From contig NZ_CAKZIK010000011.1 of the NCBI RefSeq assembly GCF_936933875.1, positions 1 to 26,843 on the forward strand: DNA of 26,843 nt. Reading direction: 5' to 3'. Under the pieces are notes generated by a model, which saw only the letters and a list, made by a program, of their open reading frames with translations, was not told where the DNA came from and did no database searches. Made by a program: the position numbers and the translations under genes. This stretch comes from an uncultured Chryseobacterium sp. (GTDB lineage: Bacteria; Bacteroidota; Bacteroidia; Flavobacteriales; Weeksellaceae). Positions 8,832-15,265 of this stretch are shown in pieces (position 1 is the first letter of the stretch; every line of letters starts with the position of its first letter).

Positions 8832-9545
8832 TTAAAAGGATTTGATGTTTTTCATAATGTTCTCGACCACCTGTTTGTCCCGATTCACATAGTATTGAAA
8901 GGCTCTTTTGTTTCGTAAGACTTTTGCCTTGATGTCCCGAATCTTTAAAAGCATATGGGTAGAATTTCTGCTCAGCGTCTTGACTTCTCCCAAGGCATAA
9001 TCCAATAAAATCTTGCGCTCCGACTTTTCCATCTGGTTCATTGCCCCATAGGAAACCACAATCCCGACAATCAGCCTCGTCACCATTTGCAGATCATCCA
9101 CAAACTGAACCTGTGAAGGCAGAACCGCGATGATGGAATAAGGTGCGGTACTGATTTCATGGATAATGGCTTGCTGGTTTTGGGTGATTTTCGTAATCTC
9201 CCTGCTCATCGCAATTCCTGTGGGAATCGCTTGAATGGCGAACGATACGATTCGAAGTCTGTCCTGAATTTTGGTCACCTTGTCCTTGAAATTGTTCCAC
9301 TGGGTTTTGTTGGCGGTTTCCACCGTGGCATTGGCAATTTGGTTTTTCCGCATCTCCTTCTGCCTCTCGTTTTCATCCATCGTAGCCTTGATTTCTAGGT
9401 TCATCATCGGAAAGGATACGTTTTCCTGCTGCCAAGACGGCGTGGAGCCGCCACTGGATGAAGTGAGCACAAAATAAATCAGCAAGCCCCCAAACCCCCG
9501 AAGGGGGCTTTTTAAAGCGTTAATTATGGGATGTTTCATTTTCAT
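8832..9545 (-). CDS. Secreted helical protein, VirB5/TraI-position paralogue 2, with a repeat in its signal peptide
   Basis: A 237-residue protein, helix-rich, ending RDKQVVENIMKNIKSF, the C-terminal motif of its neighbours. The N-terminus is odd: after MKMKHPIINAL it reads KSPLRGFGGL, which is palindromic repeat copy B (9484-9510) translated in frame, and then a hydrophobic run (LLIYFVLTSSSGG) that must serve as the signal or anchor segment. ATG codons at 9545 and 9539 are both possible starts. The middle contains a weakly hydrophobic stretch (about 120-150). No named family was recognised; a role in the conjugation apparatus is inferred from the operon. Confidence 0.78.
   Translation of the reverse strand: MKMKHPIINALKSPLRGFGGLLIYFVLTSSSGGSTPSWQQENVSFPMMNLEIKATMDENERQKEMRKNQIANATVETANKTQWNNFKDKVTKIQDRLRIVSFAIQAIPTGIAMSREITKITQNQQAIIHEISTAPYSIIAVLPSQVQFVDDLQMVTRLIVGIVVSYGAMNQMEKSERKILLDYALGEVKTLSRNSTHMLLKIRDIKAKVLRNKRAFQYYVNRDKQVVENIMKNIKSF
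9484..9510. repeat. GC-rich palindromic repeat, copy B (in-frame, signal-peptide region)
   Basis: It shares 26 of 27 bases with copy A (358-384) in the same orientation, but is read in a different frame, giving K-S-P-L-R-G-F-G-G rather than K-A-P-F-G-G-L-G-A. It sits directly before the hydrophobic core of the signal segment of the 237-residue secreted protein. Confidence 0.8.
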
Positions 9546-9560
9546 CTTATTTTTTTACAT

Positions 9561-9585
9561 TGTTCCCCTTTGGGGACAGGGGCTA
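9561..9585. repeat. GC-rich palindromic repeat, degenerate copy F (intergenic, touching a stop codon)
   Basis: A shortened, divergent copy in the opposite orientation to copies A and B: CCCC-TTTGGGG core followed by ACAGGGGCT. It fills most of the gap between two secreted-protein genes. Its edge includes the TAG stop of the 240-residue gene (9583-9585), so the insertion may have set that protein's C-terminus. Similarity was judged by eye. Confidence 0.6.
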
Positions 9586-10305
9586 GAAATTTCTTTTGTA
9601 TCGGTTCATAATATTTTCTACAATTCCCTTGTCGGTATTGATGTATCCTGCAAATGGATTGATGGAGTTCCAGAATCCCAAACGATTGGCTTTTTCCAGT
9701 CTTAACTTGATTGCCAGAAGCCAAAGCTTTAGGTTTTTGACATTCTCGGAAATGTTGTGCAATATCTTGTATCGGTCTCCCGCAGTGGCAAGGTTCAGCT
9801 CTCCCGAGGCGAGGATGTCGGAGACATCAGTCACTATTTTTATACTCTGTTCATAGGTTTTCTGTGAAGCCTTTACCCCGAAAATGGCATATTGTGGATG
9901 TGCCGATGCCAACTGAACTACCTGCGATGAATAATTGTAGCATTTGTTGAGTTCCGAATAAATCTCCTTCACCTGGATTCCGTTCTGCAAGGTTCCCGAA
10001 ACTTCCTTCAGACCTTTCAGAATCTTATTCTGAATATCGTTGGCAACCACCATCTGGGTTCCCACCCACGCTTGGGCATCCTTCAGTTTGGAGGTTTCAT
10101 CAATCACATCGTTCTGCTTGGCTTTCAAGTTTTCTGAATAGAGGATCATCGCCGCCGTTACCGTCGGGTCGATGTAGGTGTTTTGGGAGAAGCCCCATGT
10201 CCCCCAAAGGGGGAGAATCAACAGGAAAAGCCTCCTCCAAACCCTCCAAGAGAGGGAATTTATTGAAAGTCCCCTTTGGGGATTTTGGGGCTTATACTTT
10301 TTCAT
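9583..10305 (-). CDS. Secreted helical protein, VirB5/TraI-position paralogue 1, with a repeat-built signal peptide
   Basis: A 240-residue protein. The mature part from about residue 41 (SQNTYIDPTVTAAMILYSE) is helical and parallels the 221-residue protein: L-A-S-A-H-P-Q-Y-A in the middle, LLAIKLRLEKANRLG near the end, and the closing TDKGIVENIMNRYKRNF. Its first 40 residues come from three adjacent GC-rich repeats (10190-10293) that supply the basic n-region and the hydrophobic core FLLILPLWG. The start ATG overlaps the VirB4 stop by 14 bp. It holds the place of traI (VirB5-like) directly downstream of traG; the family equivalence is inferred. Confidence 0.8.
   Translation of the reverse strand: MKKYKPQNPQRGLSINSLSWRVWRRLFLLILPLWGTWGFSQNTYIDPTVTAAMILYSENLKAKQNDVIDETSKLKDAQAWVGTQMVVANDIQNKILKGLKEVSGTLQNGIQVKEIYSELNKCYNYSSQVVQLASAHPQYAIFGVKASQKTYEQSIKIVTDVSDILASGELNLATAGDRYKILHNISENVKNLKLWLLAIKLRLEKANRLGFWNSINPFAGYINTDKGIVENIMNRYKRNF
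10190..10293. repeat. Cluster of three GC-rich palindromic repeats (copies E, D, C)
   Basis: Three diverged units lie almost head to tail: E at about 10190-10216 (AGCCCCATGTCCCCCAAAGG..), D at about 10228-10261 (with CCTCCTCC and CCCTCC blocks) and C at about 10268-10293 (CCCCTTTGGGG then TTTTGGGGCTT, reversed relative to E and D). All are read through as protein, forming residues about 5-39 of the 240-residue secreted protein. Copy C ends on the VirB4 stop codon. Unit edges were set by eye. Confidence 0.7.
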
Positions 10306-13300
10306 ATTCCTCGTGTTTTTGGTTGATTAATTCTGAAAAATGGATATTTCGGTTTTCCAATTCCTGCGAGATGATTTTGAAGATATTTTGCCCTTTGTGC
10401 GTCTTCTTCATCATCCTGTAATAGGAAACCACCTTTTTGTCCAATGGCTTTTGATAAAGGTTGACGAGCGATACCAAGTTTTCAAGGCTGTCTCCGAAAT
10501 TTTTCAAATCGCCTACAATTTTTTGCAAAGCCTCGTCGTAGTTTCCGTATTGTTGGACATAGTATTCGACTGCGGATTTTTCTGGTTTTTCCGTGGTGTA
10601 GGTTAAATACTGCTCCAAGGAAACCTCATTGCCGTACACTTCTCCTTTGGAACCCCGCTTCAGATAAAATTCCTTGAAACGGCTTCTTCCAAATTTGTTG
10701 TTCAAATTATTGATGGTGAAAATCTTGTTTTGTTCCACCTTGTTCAATGAAAGCAGTGATGCAATCTTGTCGAAGTTGTCCTTGAACTTGGTCTGATCCA
10801 GCAATATGAAGGTGTCCGAGTTATTAATAATACTGTCTTTTACGACGGCATTTCCGATGATGTCGTCCAATTCCTGGGTAACAACCACTGCTTCTCCCCA
10901 AAATTTCCGAACCGTCTTGTAGAGATAGAGAATATATCCGCCCATCAGTTTGCTGGCAATCGCCTTCCATGCTTCCTCGATGATGAGCGCCTTTCTTCGG
11001 TCTTTTCGGAGACGCATTTTCTGGATGAAGGTATCCATGATAATGAGTGTCACGATCGGAAACAGTTTCGGGTTGTCTTTCACATTGTCGATTTCAAAGA
11101 CGATGAATGGTTCGTCAAAGAGCGTGTTGTCTGCACTTTCGTTGAGTGTCGTTCCATATCTTCCGCCTTTGTAGAAATCCTTCAGCACGAACAAGAATGT
11201 CCTTAGATTAAATTCCTTTTCGGTGATGTGGTGTTTCTTATTGTTCAGGTAAAGGGGCAGAAATTTATCGCAGTAGTCATAGAATCCGTTGAAGGAAAGT
11301 TCTTTTGCCTCCAATTTTTCTTCGAGCTCCTTAATTTTCTTGATGATGGTTTTTCGGAAGGACTCGTTCCATTCTTCCGCCGTTTTCGGCTGCCTGATAA
11401 TCTCGTTGGACTTGATGAGGATGAGTTGCGTCTCATTGTAGATTTTTCTCTTATCTTCATCGTTCAAGGTTTCATAAGCTTCGTAAACCTTGTAGAATTT
11501 TTCGCTGTCGTAATTCGGGTTGTTCATATTTTTGTCCGGATGATATTCGATGGCGAGTTTTCGGAAAGCCTCCTTAATCTCGTCAGAACCTGCATCGAAA
11601 GCGATTCCCAAAATATCGTAATAGTTGTACTGTCCGTTCGACTGGTTCTCAAAATCTGAAATAATGTCTTCCTCGTGGATGTTGTATTTGTTCAGATAGA
11701 GAATGAGTTCCTCCGAGGTCTTATGCTCATACCACCTGCTTCCCGAATTGAAATATTGGTGGTAATACGACATCAGCACATTGTCCAAAATAGATTTTTG
11801 TGCGGACGACATCGTGGCATCGGGACCTTGCCAAATCAGGAAAATCAAATTGGTCAAAAATTCTATTTTTTCGATGTTGAACTCTTTCTTGTTCATCAAA
11901 AAAGGATTCATGGTGATTGGTTTTTCTTCAGTGTATTGGATGTATCTCCCGCCTTTGTATTTGCAGGTTCCCGAATAGGAATCTCCCGTGTCCACAATGA
12001 CCACGTCATAATTGTAGGTCAGGTATTGCTCAACGATATTGTTCATCAGGAAGGACTTTCCAGAACCTGACGGACCGAGGACAAACTTGTTTCGGTTGTT
12101 GATTCTTCCTGTCTTCATCGGCAAGTCCGCCGGATCAACTTTCAATGGAACGCCTTGTCGGTCGGTAAAACGCAGATAAAAATTGGATTCCTCGTTCACG
12201 GGGTAACTTTCTTTAAAAAAAAAACACAAGGCCGCTTCGCTTGTCGTCATAAATAAATCGTATTCCCGAAGTTCCGTGGCATTGCCTGGAATGGCGGAGC
12301 GAAATAGTTCGAGCTGGTTGTAGGCGTTCTTGGAGACGATAATTCCTTTCGTAAAAAGCTTGTTCTCGATCATCGACTGTATTCCTTCCATTTTTTCCAG
12401 TGTATGTGTTGAAAATATTAGGGAGAAATGGGCATTGACCACGAGTTGTCCGTCGATGGCGATATTGTGGAGAAGCGTTTGGATTTCTTCCGCAATAATG
12501 GCGTTGGATGGAGAGTTGTTTGCCGCCCCCTCGTGCTTCTTTTTCTTTTTGTCGAGTTCCCGCTGTTGTTGCGCCTGCAGAGGAATGGTGATGACCTGAT
12601 TGTAGATGATGGTTTCGTAATCCTCCAATTCGTTGATGAAGGTGAAGTTGTCCACCGCCGTTTCCGAGGCTGCTCCGTTTCCTCCCAATATGGAAAAAGG
12701 ATCTATTTCTGAAGGCAGGTCGATATTTTCGACATCCACATAGGAAATATTTTTGACGAAGCGGTTTCCGATTTGGAGATATTCGTTGGTACTTTTGATA
12801 TTGTCAAAAACCGGGGTTTCCGTAAACTGCATCGACAATACACCCGAAATGTAGTATTCAAAATCTTTCTCATATAAAAATTGGGGTTCGCAACCGCTCT
12901 GCTTCAAGAGCATCAACACCTTTTGGCATTTGTCGCGAAGTTCCTTGTAACTTTTTTCGGAAAACTGGTAGTGCTTGTTTTTCTTCTTGAGTTTGTCGTC
13001 CACAATGTCCGTAAACAGGAGTACCGTTTCGATGGTTTTAAATAGTCTTCCGTCAAAATGCTCGGAGTATTTCTGCTGGAGGAACTGGTTGGAGGATTCG
13101 GCGGTATATCTCTTTTTGGAAAAGATGTCGAGTTTTTGAACGATTCTTCCTTCGCCAATAATGGATACGACTTGATTCAGCACGGTATGGAAGTTCAGGT
13201 AGTTGTCTGGGTCGGCGGAATACTGTTCCACAATGTTCTTAATTCTGATGCCGATAATCGGATTCCCGTACTGTCCGAAGAGGACATCAAAATCCCATCC

Positions 13301-13366
13301 AAAATCCTTTCCGTAATCGTAGCCGATGAAGGGAATGTCAAATGCCTGTTTCTTTGTCTTTACCAT
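10292..13366 (-). CDS. traG: TraG/VirB4-type conjugation ATPase with an inserted DnaJ J-domain
   Basis: A 1024-residue ATPase of the Bacteroidetes TraG (VirB4) family, which energises channel and pilus assembly at the inner membrane. It has the usual N-terminal domain, Walker A GPSGSGKS at 431-438 and Walker B ALIIEEAW with the Glu pair at 797-798, then TQELDDII and a C-terminal helical region. Bacteroidetes TraG proteins are generally about 800-850 residues, and the extra length here lies between the two Walker motifs. At about 581-647 it contains a full J-domain: NYYDILGI, helix EIKEAFRKLAIEY, H609-P610-D611, then KFYKVYEAYETLNDEDKRKIY. J-domains stimulate Hsp70 (DnaK) ATPase. The frame is continuous with no stop or shift. 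The start overlaps traF by 29 bp and the end overlaps the next gene by 14 bp. Confidence 0.93.
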   Translation of the reverse strand: MVKTKKQAFDIPFIGYDYGKDFGWDFDVLFGQYGNPIIGIRIKNIVEQYSADPDNYLNFHTVLNQVVSIIGEGRIVQKLDIFSKKRYTAESSNQFLQQKYSEHFDGRLFKTIETVLLFTDIVDDKLKKKNKHYQFSEKSYKELRDKCQKVLMLLKQSGCEPQFLYEKDFEYYISGVLSMQFTETPVFDNIKSTNEYLQIGNRFVKNISYVDVENIDLPSEIDPFSILGGNGAASETAVDNFTFINELEDYETIIYNQVITIPLQAQQQRELDKKKKKHEGAANNSPSNAIIAEEIQTLLHNIAIDGQLVVNAHFSLIFSTHTLEKMEGIQSMIENKLFTKGIIVSKNAYNQLELFRSAIPGNATELREYDLFMTTSEAALCFFFKESYPVNEESNFYLRFTDRQGVPLKVDPADLPMKTGRINNRNKFVLGPSGSGKSFLMNNIVEQYLTYNYDVVIVDTGDSYSGTCKYKGGRYIQYTEEKPITMNPFLMNKKEFNIEKIEFLTNLIFLIWQGPDATMSSAQKSILDNVLMSYYHQYFNSGSRWYEHKTSEELILYLNKYNIHEEDIISDFENQSNGQYNYYDILGIAFDAGSDEIKEAFRKLAIEYHPDKNMNNPNYDSEKFYKVYEAYETLNDEDKRKIYNETQLILIKSNEIIRQPKTAEEWNESFRKTIIKKIKELEEKLEAKELSFNGFYDYCDKFLPLYLNNKKHHITEKEFNLRTFLFVLKDFYKGGRYGTTLNESADNTLFDEPFIVFEIDNVKDNPKLFPIVTLIIMDTFIQKMRLRKDRRKALIIEEAWKAIASKLMGGYILYLYKTVRKFWGEAVVVTQELDDIIGNAVVKDSIINNSDTFILLDQTKFKDNFDKIASLLSLNKVEQNKIFTINNLNNKFGRSRFKEFYLKRGSKGEVYGNEVSLEQYLTYTTEKPEKSAVEYYVQQYGNYDEALQKIVGDLKNFGDSLENLVSLVNLYQKPLDKKVVSYYRMMKKTHKGQNIFKIISQELENRNIHFSELINQKHEEYEKV

Positions 13367-13652
13367 CTTTTAAAAATCTTTTGTTGTTGAGTTTTTTTGG
13401 AAAAATGAATATCTGGTCAAAATTTTTGGTCTTGTCGTAGAGTCCGTTTTTGTCCTGCTTCTTGAAAATGAGGTAGACACCTCCTGCGGTTACCAATAAA
13501 CCTAATAATGAACCCAGCAATCCGAATTTGGATAAGATGAGTGCCGCAACCACACCTGCGCCGATGACGGCTACCGCATAAATGATGTATTTGCCTTTGA
13601 GTCCGAAGAATACAAGGGGTTTTTTGAGCCCCTTGTACAGGTAGTATCCCAT
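13338..13652 (-). CDS. traF: Conjugative transposon protein TraF (DUF4133, VirB3-like)
   Basis: A 104-residue membrane protein starting at the ATG at 13652, one base after the traE stop; a TTG nine bases further upstream is a less likely start. It begins MGYYLYKGLKKPLVFFGLKGKYI, the hallmark of TraF/DUF4133, followed by two adjacent hydrophobic segments (about 23-40 and 43-62) and a basic tail. The build is that of VirB3, a small inner-membrane partner of VirB4, and the gene directly precedes and overlaps the VirB4 gene by 29 bp. Confidence 0.9.
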   Translation of the reverse strand: MGYYLYKGLKKPLVFFGLKGKYIIYAVAVIGAGVVAALILSKFGLLGSLLGLLVTAGGVYLIFKKQDKNGLYDKTKNFDQIFIFPKKLNNKRFLKDGKDKETGI

Positions 13653-13653
13653 C

Positions 13654-13977
13654 TTAAGCAAAGAATGCGGTTACAAATTCCGGAACCACGATAAGGAAGA
13701 TCATCGCACCGCCGTAGCCGAGGATTTCTTTGTTGACATCCTGGTCGCCGTTCGTCCATTTGTTGTACACCCTCAATCCTCCGATAAATCCTACGAGTCC
13801 ACCGACTGCCTTTAATATCAGCTTGATGGGGTCCCAATAGTCCTTAATGTCGGAAGCGGCATTGGAGATGGCGGTCGCTCCGCCCTGCGCAAGCATCGGG
13901 GTCATTGCCAGCATCACCAAGGCAAGGGTTAGAACTTTCTTTTTTGTCACGTTTTTTCTGATAAAATTTTTCATCAT
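13654..13977 (-). CDS. traE: Conjugative transposon protein TraE (DUF4134, VirB2-position)
   Basis: A 107-residue protein with a signal peptide (MMKNFIRKNVTKKKVLTLALVMLAMTPMLAQ) and a mature part of two hydrophobic helices: one around LILKAVGGLVGFIGGLRVYNKW and a second, GYGGAMIFLIVVPEFVTAFF. This is the TraE/DUF4134 pattern. The size, signal peptide and two-helix hairpin match VirB2-type pilins, so it is the best candidate for the conjugative pilin. Two ATGs in a row (13977, 13974) may start it. It is followed after one base by traF. Confidence 0.9.
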   Translation of the reverse strand: MMKNFIRKNVTKKKVLTLALVMLAMTPMLAQGGATAISNAASDIKDYWDPIKLILKAVGGLVGFIGGLRVYNKWTNGDQDVNKEILGYGGAMIFLIVVPEFVTAFFA

Positions 13978-14013
13978 TTTTAAAATTTAGGTTAGTTATG
14001 TATGGTAAATTGG

Positions 14014-14547
14014 TTAAATCGTCGAGTGGTAAACCTTTTGTCCCTCAATATTGTCCACCAGTTTTACGTTGGTTTCAGAAAGGTTGACAAATTCTTTCCA
14101 TTGGTCTTTCTTGCTCTGTGCATCATTTTTTTTCTTGGAAACTATTGGCTCAATAATTTCTGGCTTTTTGCTGATTTCCGTTTGCTGTGGCGGATTTTCA
14201 TGGTGTTTGGTTTCGGGCTGTTTTGAGCTGGTCCCATCCAAATCCTCTTCCTCTTCAAATCGTTTCCTCAATTCTTCCAAACTGGGATTGTCTTCAAAAT
14301 TGTTCTGTCTTTGAATCGGAATGGGTTCGCTTTTTAGGAATGATTTCGGGGTTTTGAGATTTTCCACATCCTCGATGCCGATCAAGGTGGGTTCCTCATT
14401 CTCCGCCTGTGCAAAGTCGCCGAGTGAGTATTCTTCTGCAACATCGGTCTGAACGGTTTTCTCTTTTTTTAGGAAAAGGTCGTAGACGATATTTCCGGCA
14501 TAGTACAGAAAGTAGGCTCCTAAAAGGATGAGTGAGTATTTTAACAT
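14014..14547 (-). CDS. Membrane-anchored acidic protein of the transfer operon
   Basis: A 177-residue protein not recognised as a named family. One N-terminal membrane segment (about 4-24, KYSLILLGAYFLYYAGNIVY) is followed by a long polar, low-complexity region rich in Glu, Pro, Lys and Gln, with an acidic helix (LEELRKRFEEEEDLDG) and a final small conserved-looking block (QWKEFVNLSETNVKLVDNIE). It lies between the ParA-like gene and traE, where CTnDOT has traB-D. A linker or scaffold function is plausible from its build, but nothing in the sequence proves it. Confidence 0.75.
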   Translation of the reverse strand: MLKYSLILLGAYFLYYAGNIVYDLFLKKEKTVQTDVAEEYSLGDFAQAENEEPTLIGIEDVENLKTPKSFLKSEPIPIQRQNNFEDNPSLEELRKRFEEEEDLDGTSSKQPETKHHENPPQQTEISKKPEIIEPIVSKKKNDAQSKKDQWKEFVNLSETNVKLVDNIEGQKVYHSTI

Positions 14548-14609
14548 AATGTATTGATTTGAGGTTTGTGGTTTATGGATTATTTTTTTCTTGTCTCTTT
14601 TGTCTCTCG

Positions 14610-15263
14610 TTAAAGCGCAACTTTTTTGATCTCGCTGATCTTTTGTATAATTTCGTCGAACGGCTTCTTTACGGCGTATTTTTGCTCGTAGGTGAGTTTT
14701 CTCGTGTCGATGGTTTGGAGGCAGTTTCTCTTGAACACGGGATTTTCTAGTAGAGTTCCGTATTTTGCCAACTCGATATCCATTTCCTTTTGGTTGAGAT
14801 ATTTGTAGCCCTTGTCGTATTTGGAGCGGATGAAGATTCTTTCCGCCTCGCTTTCCAACAAACCCAGAAGATTTTTGAATACCAAGGTTGATTTTACGGA
14901 CACATCGGAATACTCAAAGGGAATGATGATGAAGTCGCTGTACACCAAAACATCGCTGTATCTCTGGTCCAGTGTTCCCGCCAAATCGAACAGGAACAGG
15001 TCTTTGCTTTCTTTCAGGTCGACAACCTGTTCCAAGTCCTCGAAAGGCGGCTCATCGTCATCTTCGCCAATGACTTCCACCTCGTAGAGTTTGGGCAGTT
15101 CCGAGTCCGCATCCTCCCTCCATTTGTTGAAGAAGGATTTTTGGTAGTCGAAATCAAACACCTTGATCTTCCTTGTAGAAATTCTGGAGAGATAGTTGGC
15201 GAATGCGATGGCGAGGGTGGTTTTCCCTGTTCCGCCTTTTTGGGTGGCAAATGTGATGATCAT
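14610..15263 (-). CDS. ParA/MinD-family ATPase
   Basis: A 217-residue ATPase with the deviant Walker A motif KGGTGKTT at residues 9-16, the ParA family signature. A second motif, VFDFDYQKS, corresponds to Walker A', and LFLFDLAGTLD to Walker B. ParA proteins position plasmids or protein machines on the nucleoid or membrane. In CTnDOT the first gene of the tra operon (traA) is also of this type, and here the gene lies 2 bp after mobB and ahead of the channel genes. It may place the transfer complex or aid maintenance of the excised element (inference). No ParB partner is seen in the window. Confidence 0.88.
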   Translation of the reverse strand: MIITFATQKGGTGKTTLAIAFANYLSRISTRKIKVFDFDYQKSFFNKWREDADSELPKLYEVEVIGEDDDEPPFEDLEQVVDLKESKDLFLFDLAGTLDQRYSDVLVYSDFIIIPFEYSDVSVKSTLVFKNLLGLLESEAERIFIRSKYDKGYKYLNQKEMDIELAKYGTLLENPVFKRNCLQTIDTRKLTYEQKYAVKKPFDEIIQKISEIKKVAL

Positions 15264-15265
15264 TC

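Noticed and set aside
9159..9398. Plus-strand frames antisense to the secreted-protein genes
   Set aside because: They are shadows of the minus-strand genes, whose signal peptides and shared C-terminal motif show the true frame.
11426..11626. J-domain as a sign of assembly chimera or gene disruption
   Set aside because: The frame is uninterrupted on both sides and the VirB4 motifs before and after are intact, so the insertion appears genuine.
13653..13661. TTG start for traF
   Set aside because: The codon is TTG inside the traE end; the ATG at 13652 gives the canonical MGYYLYKG start.
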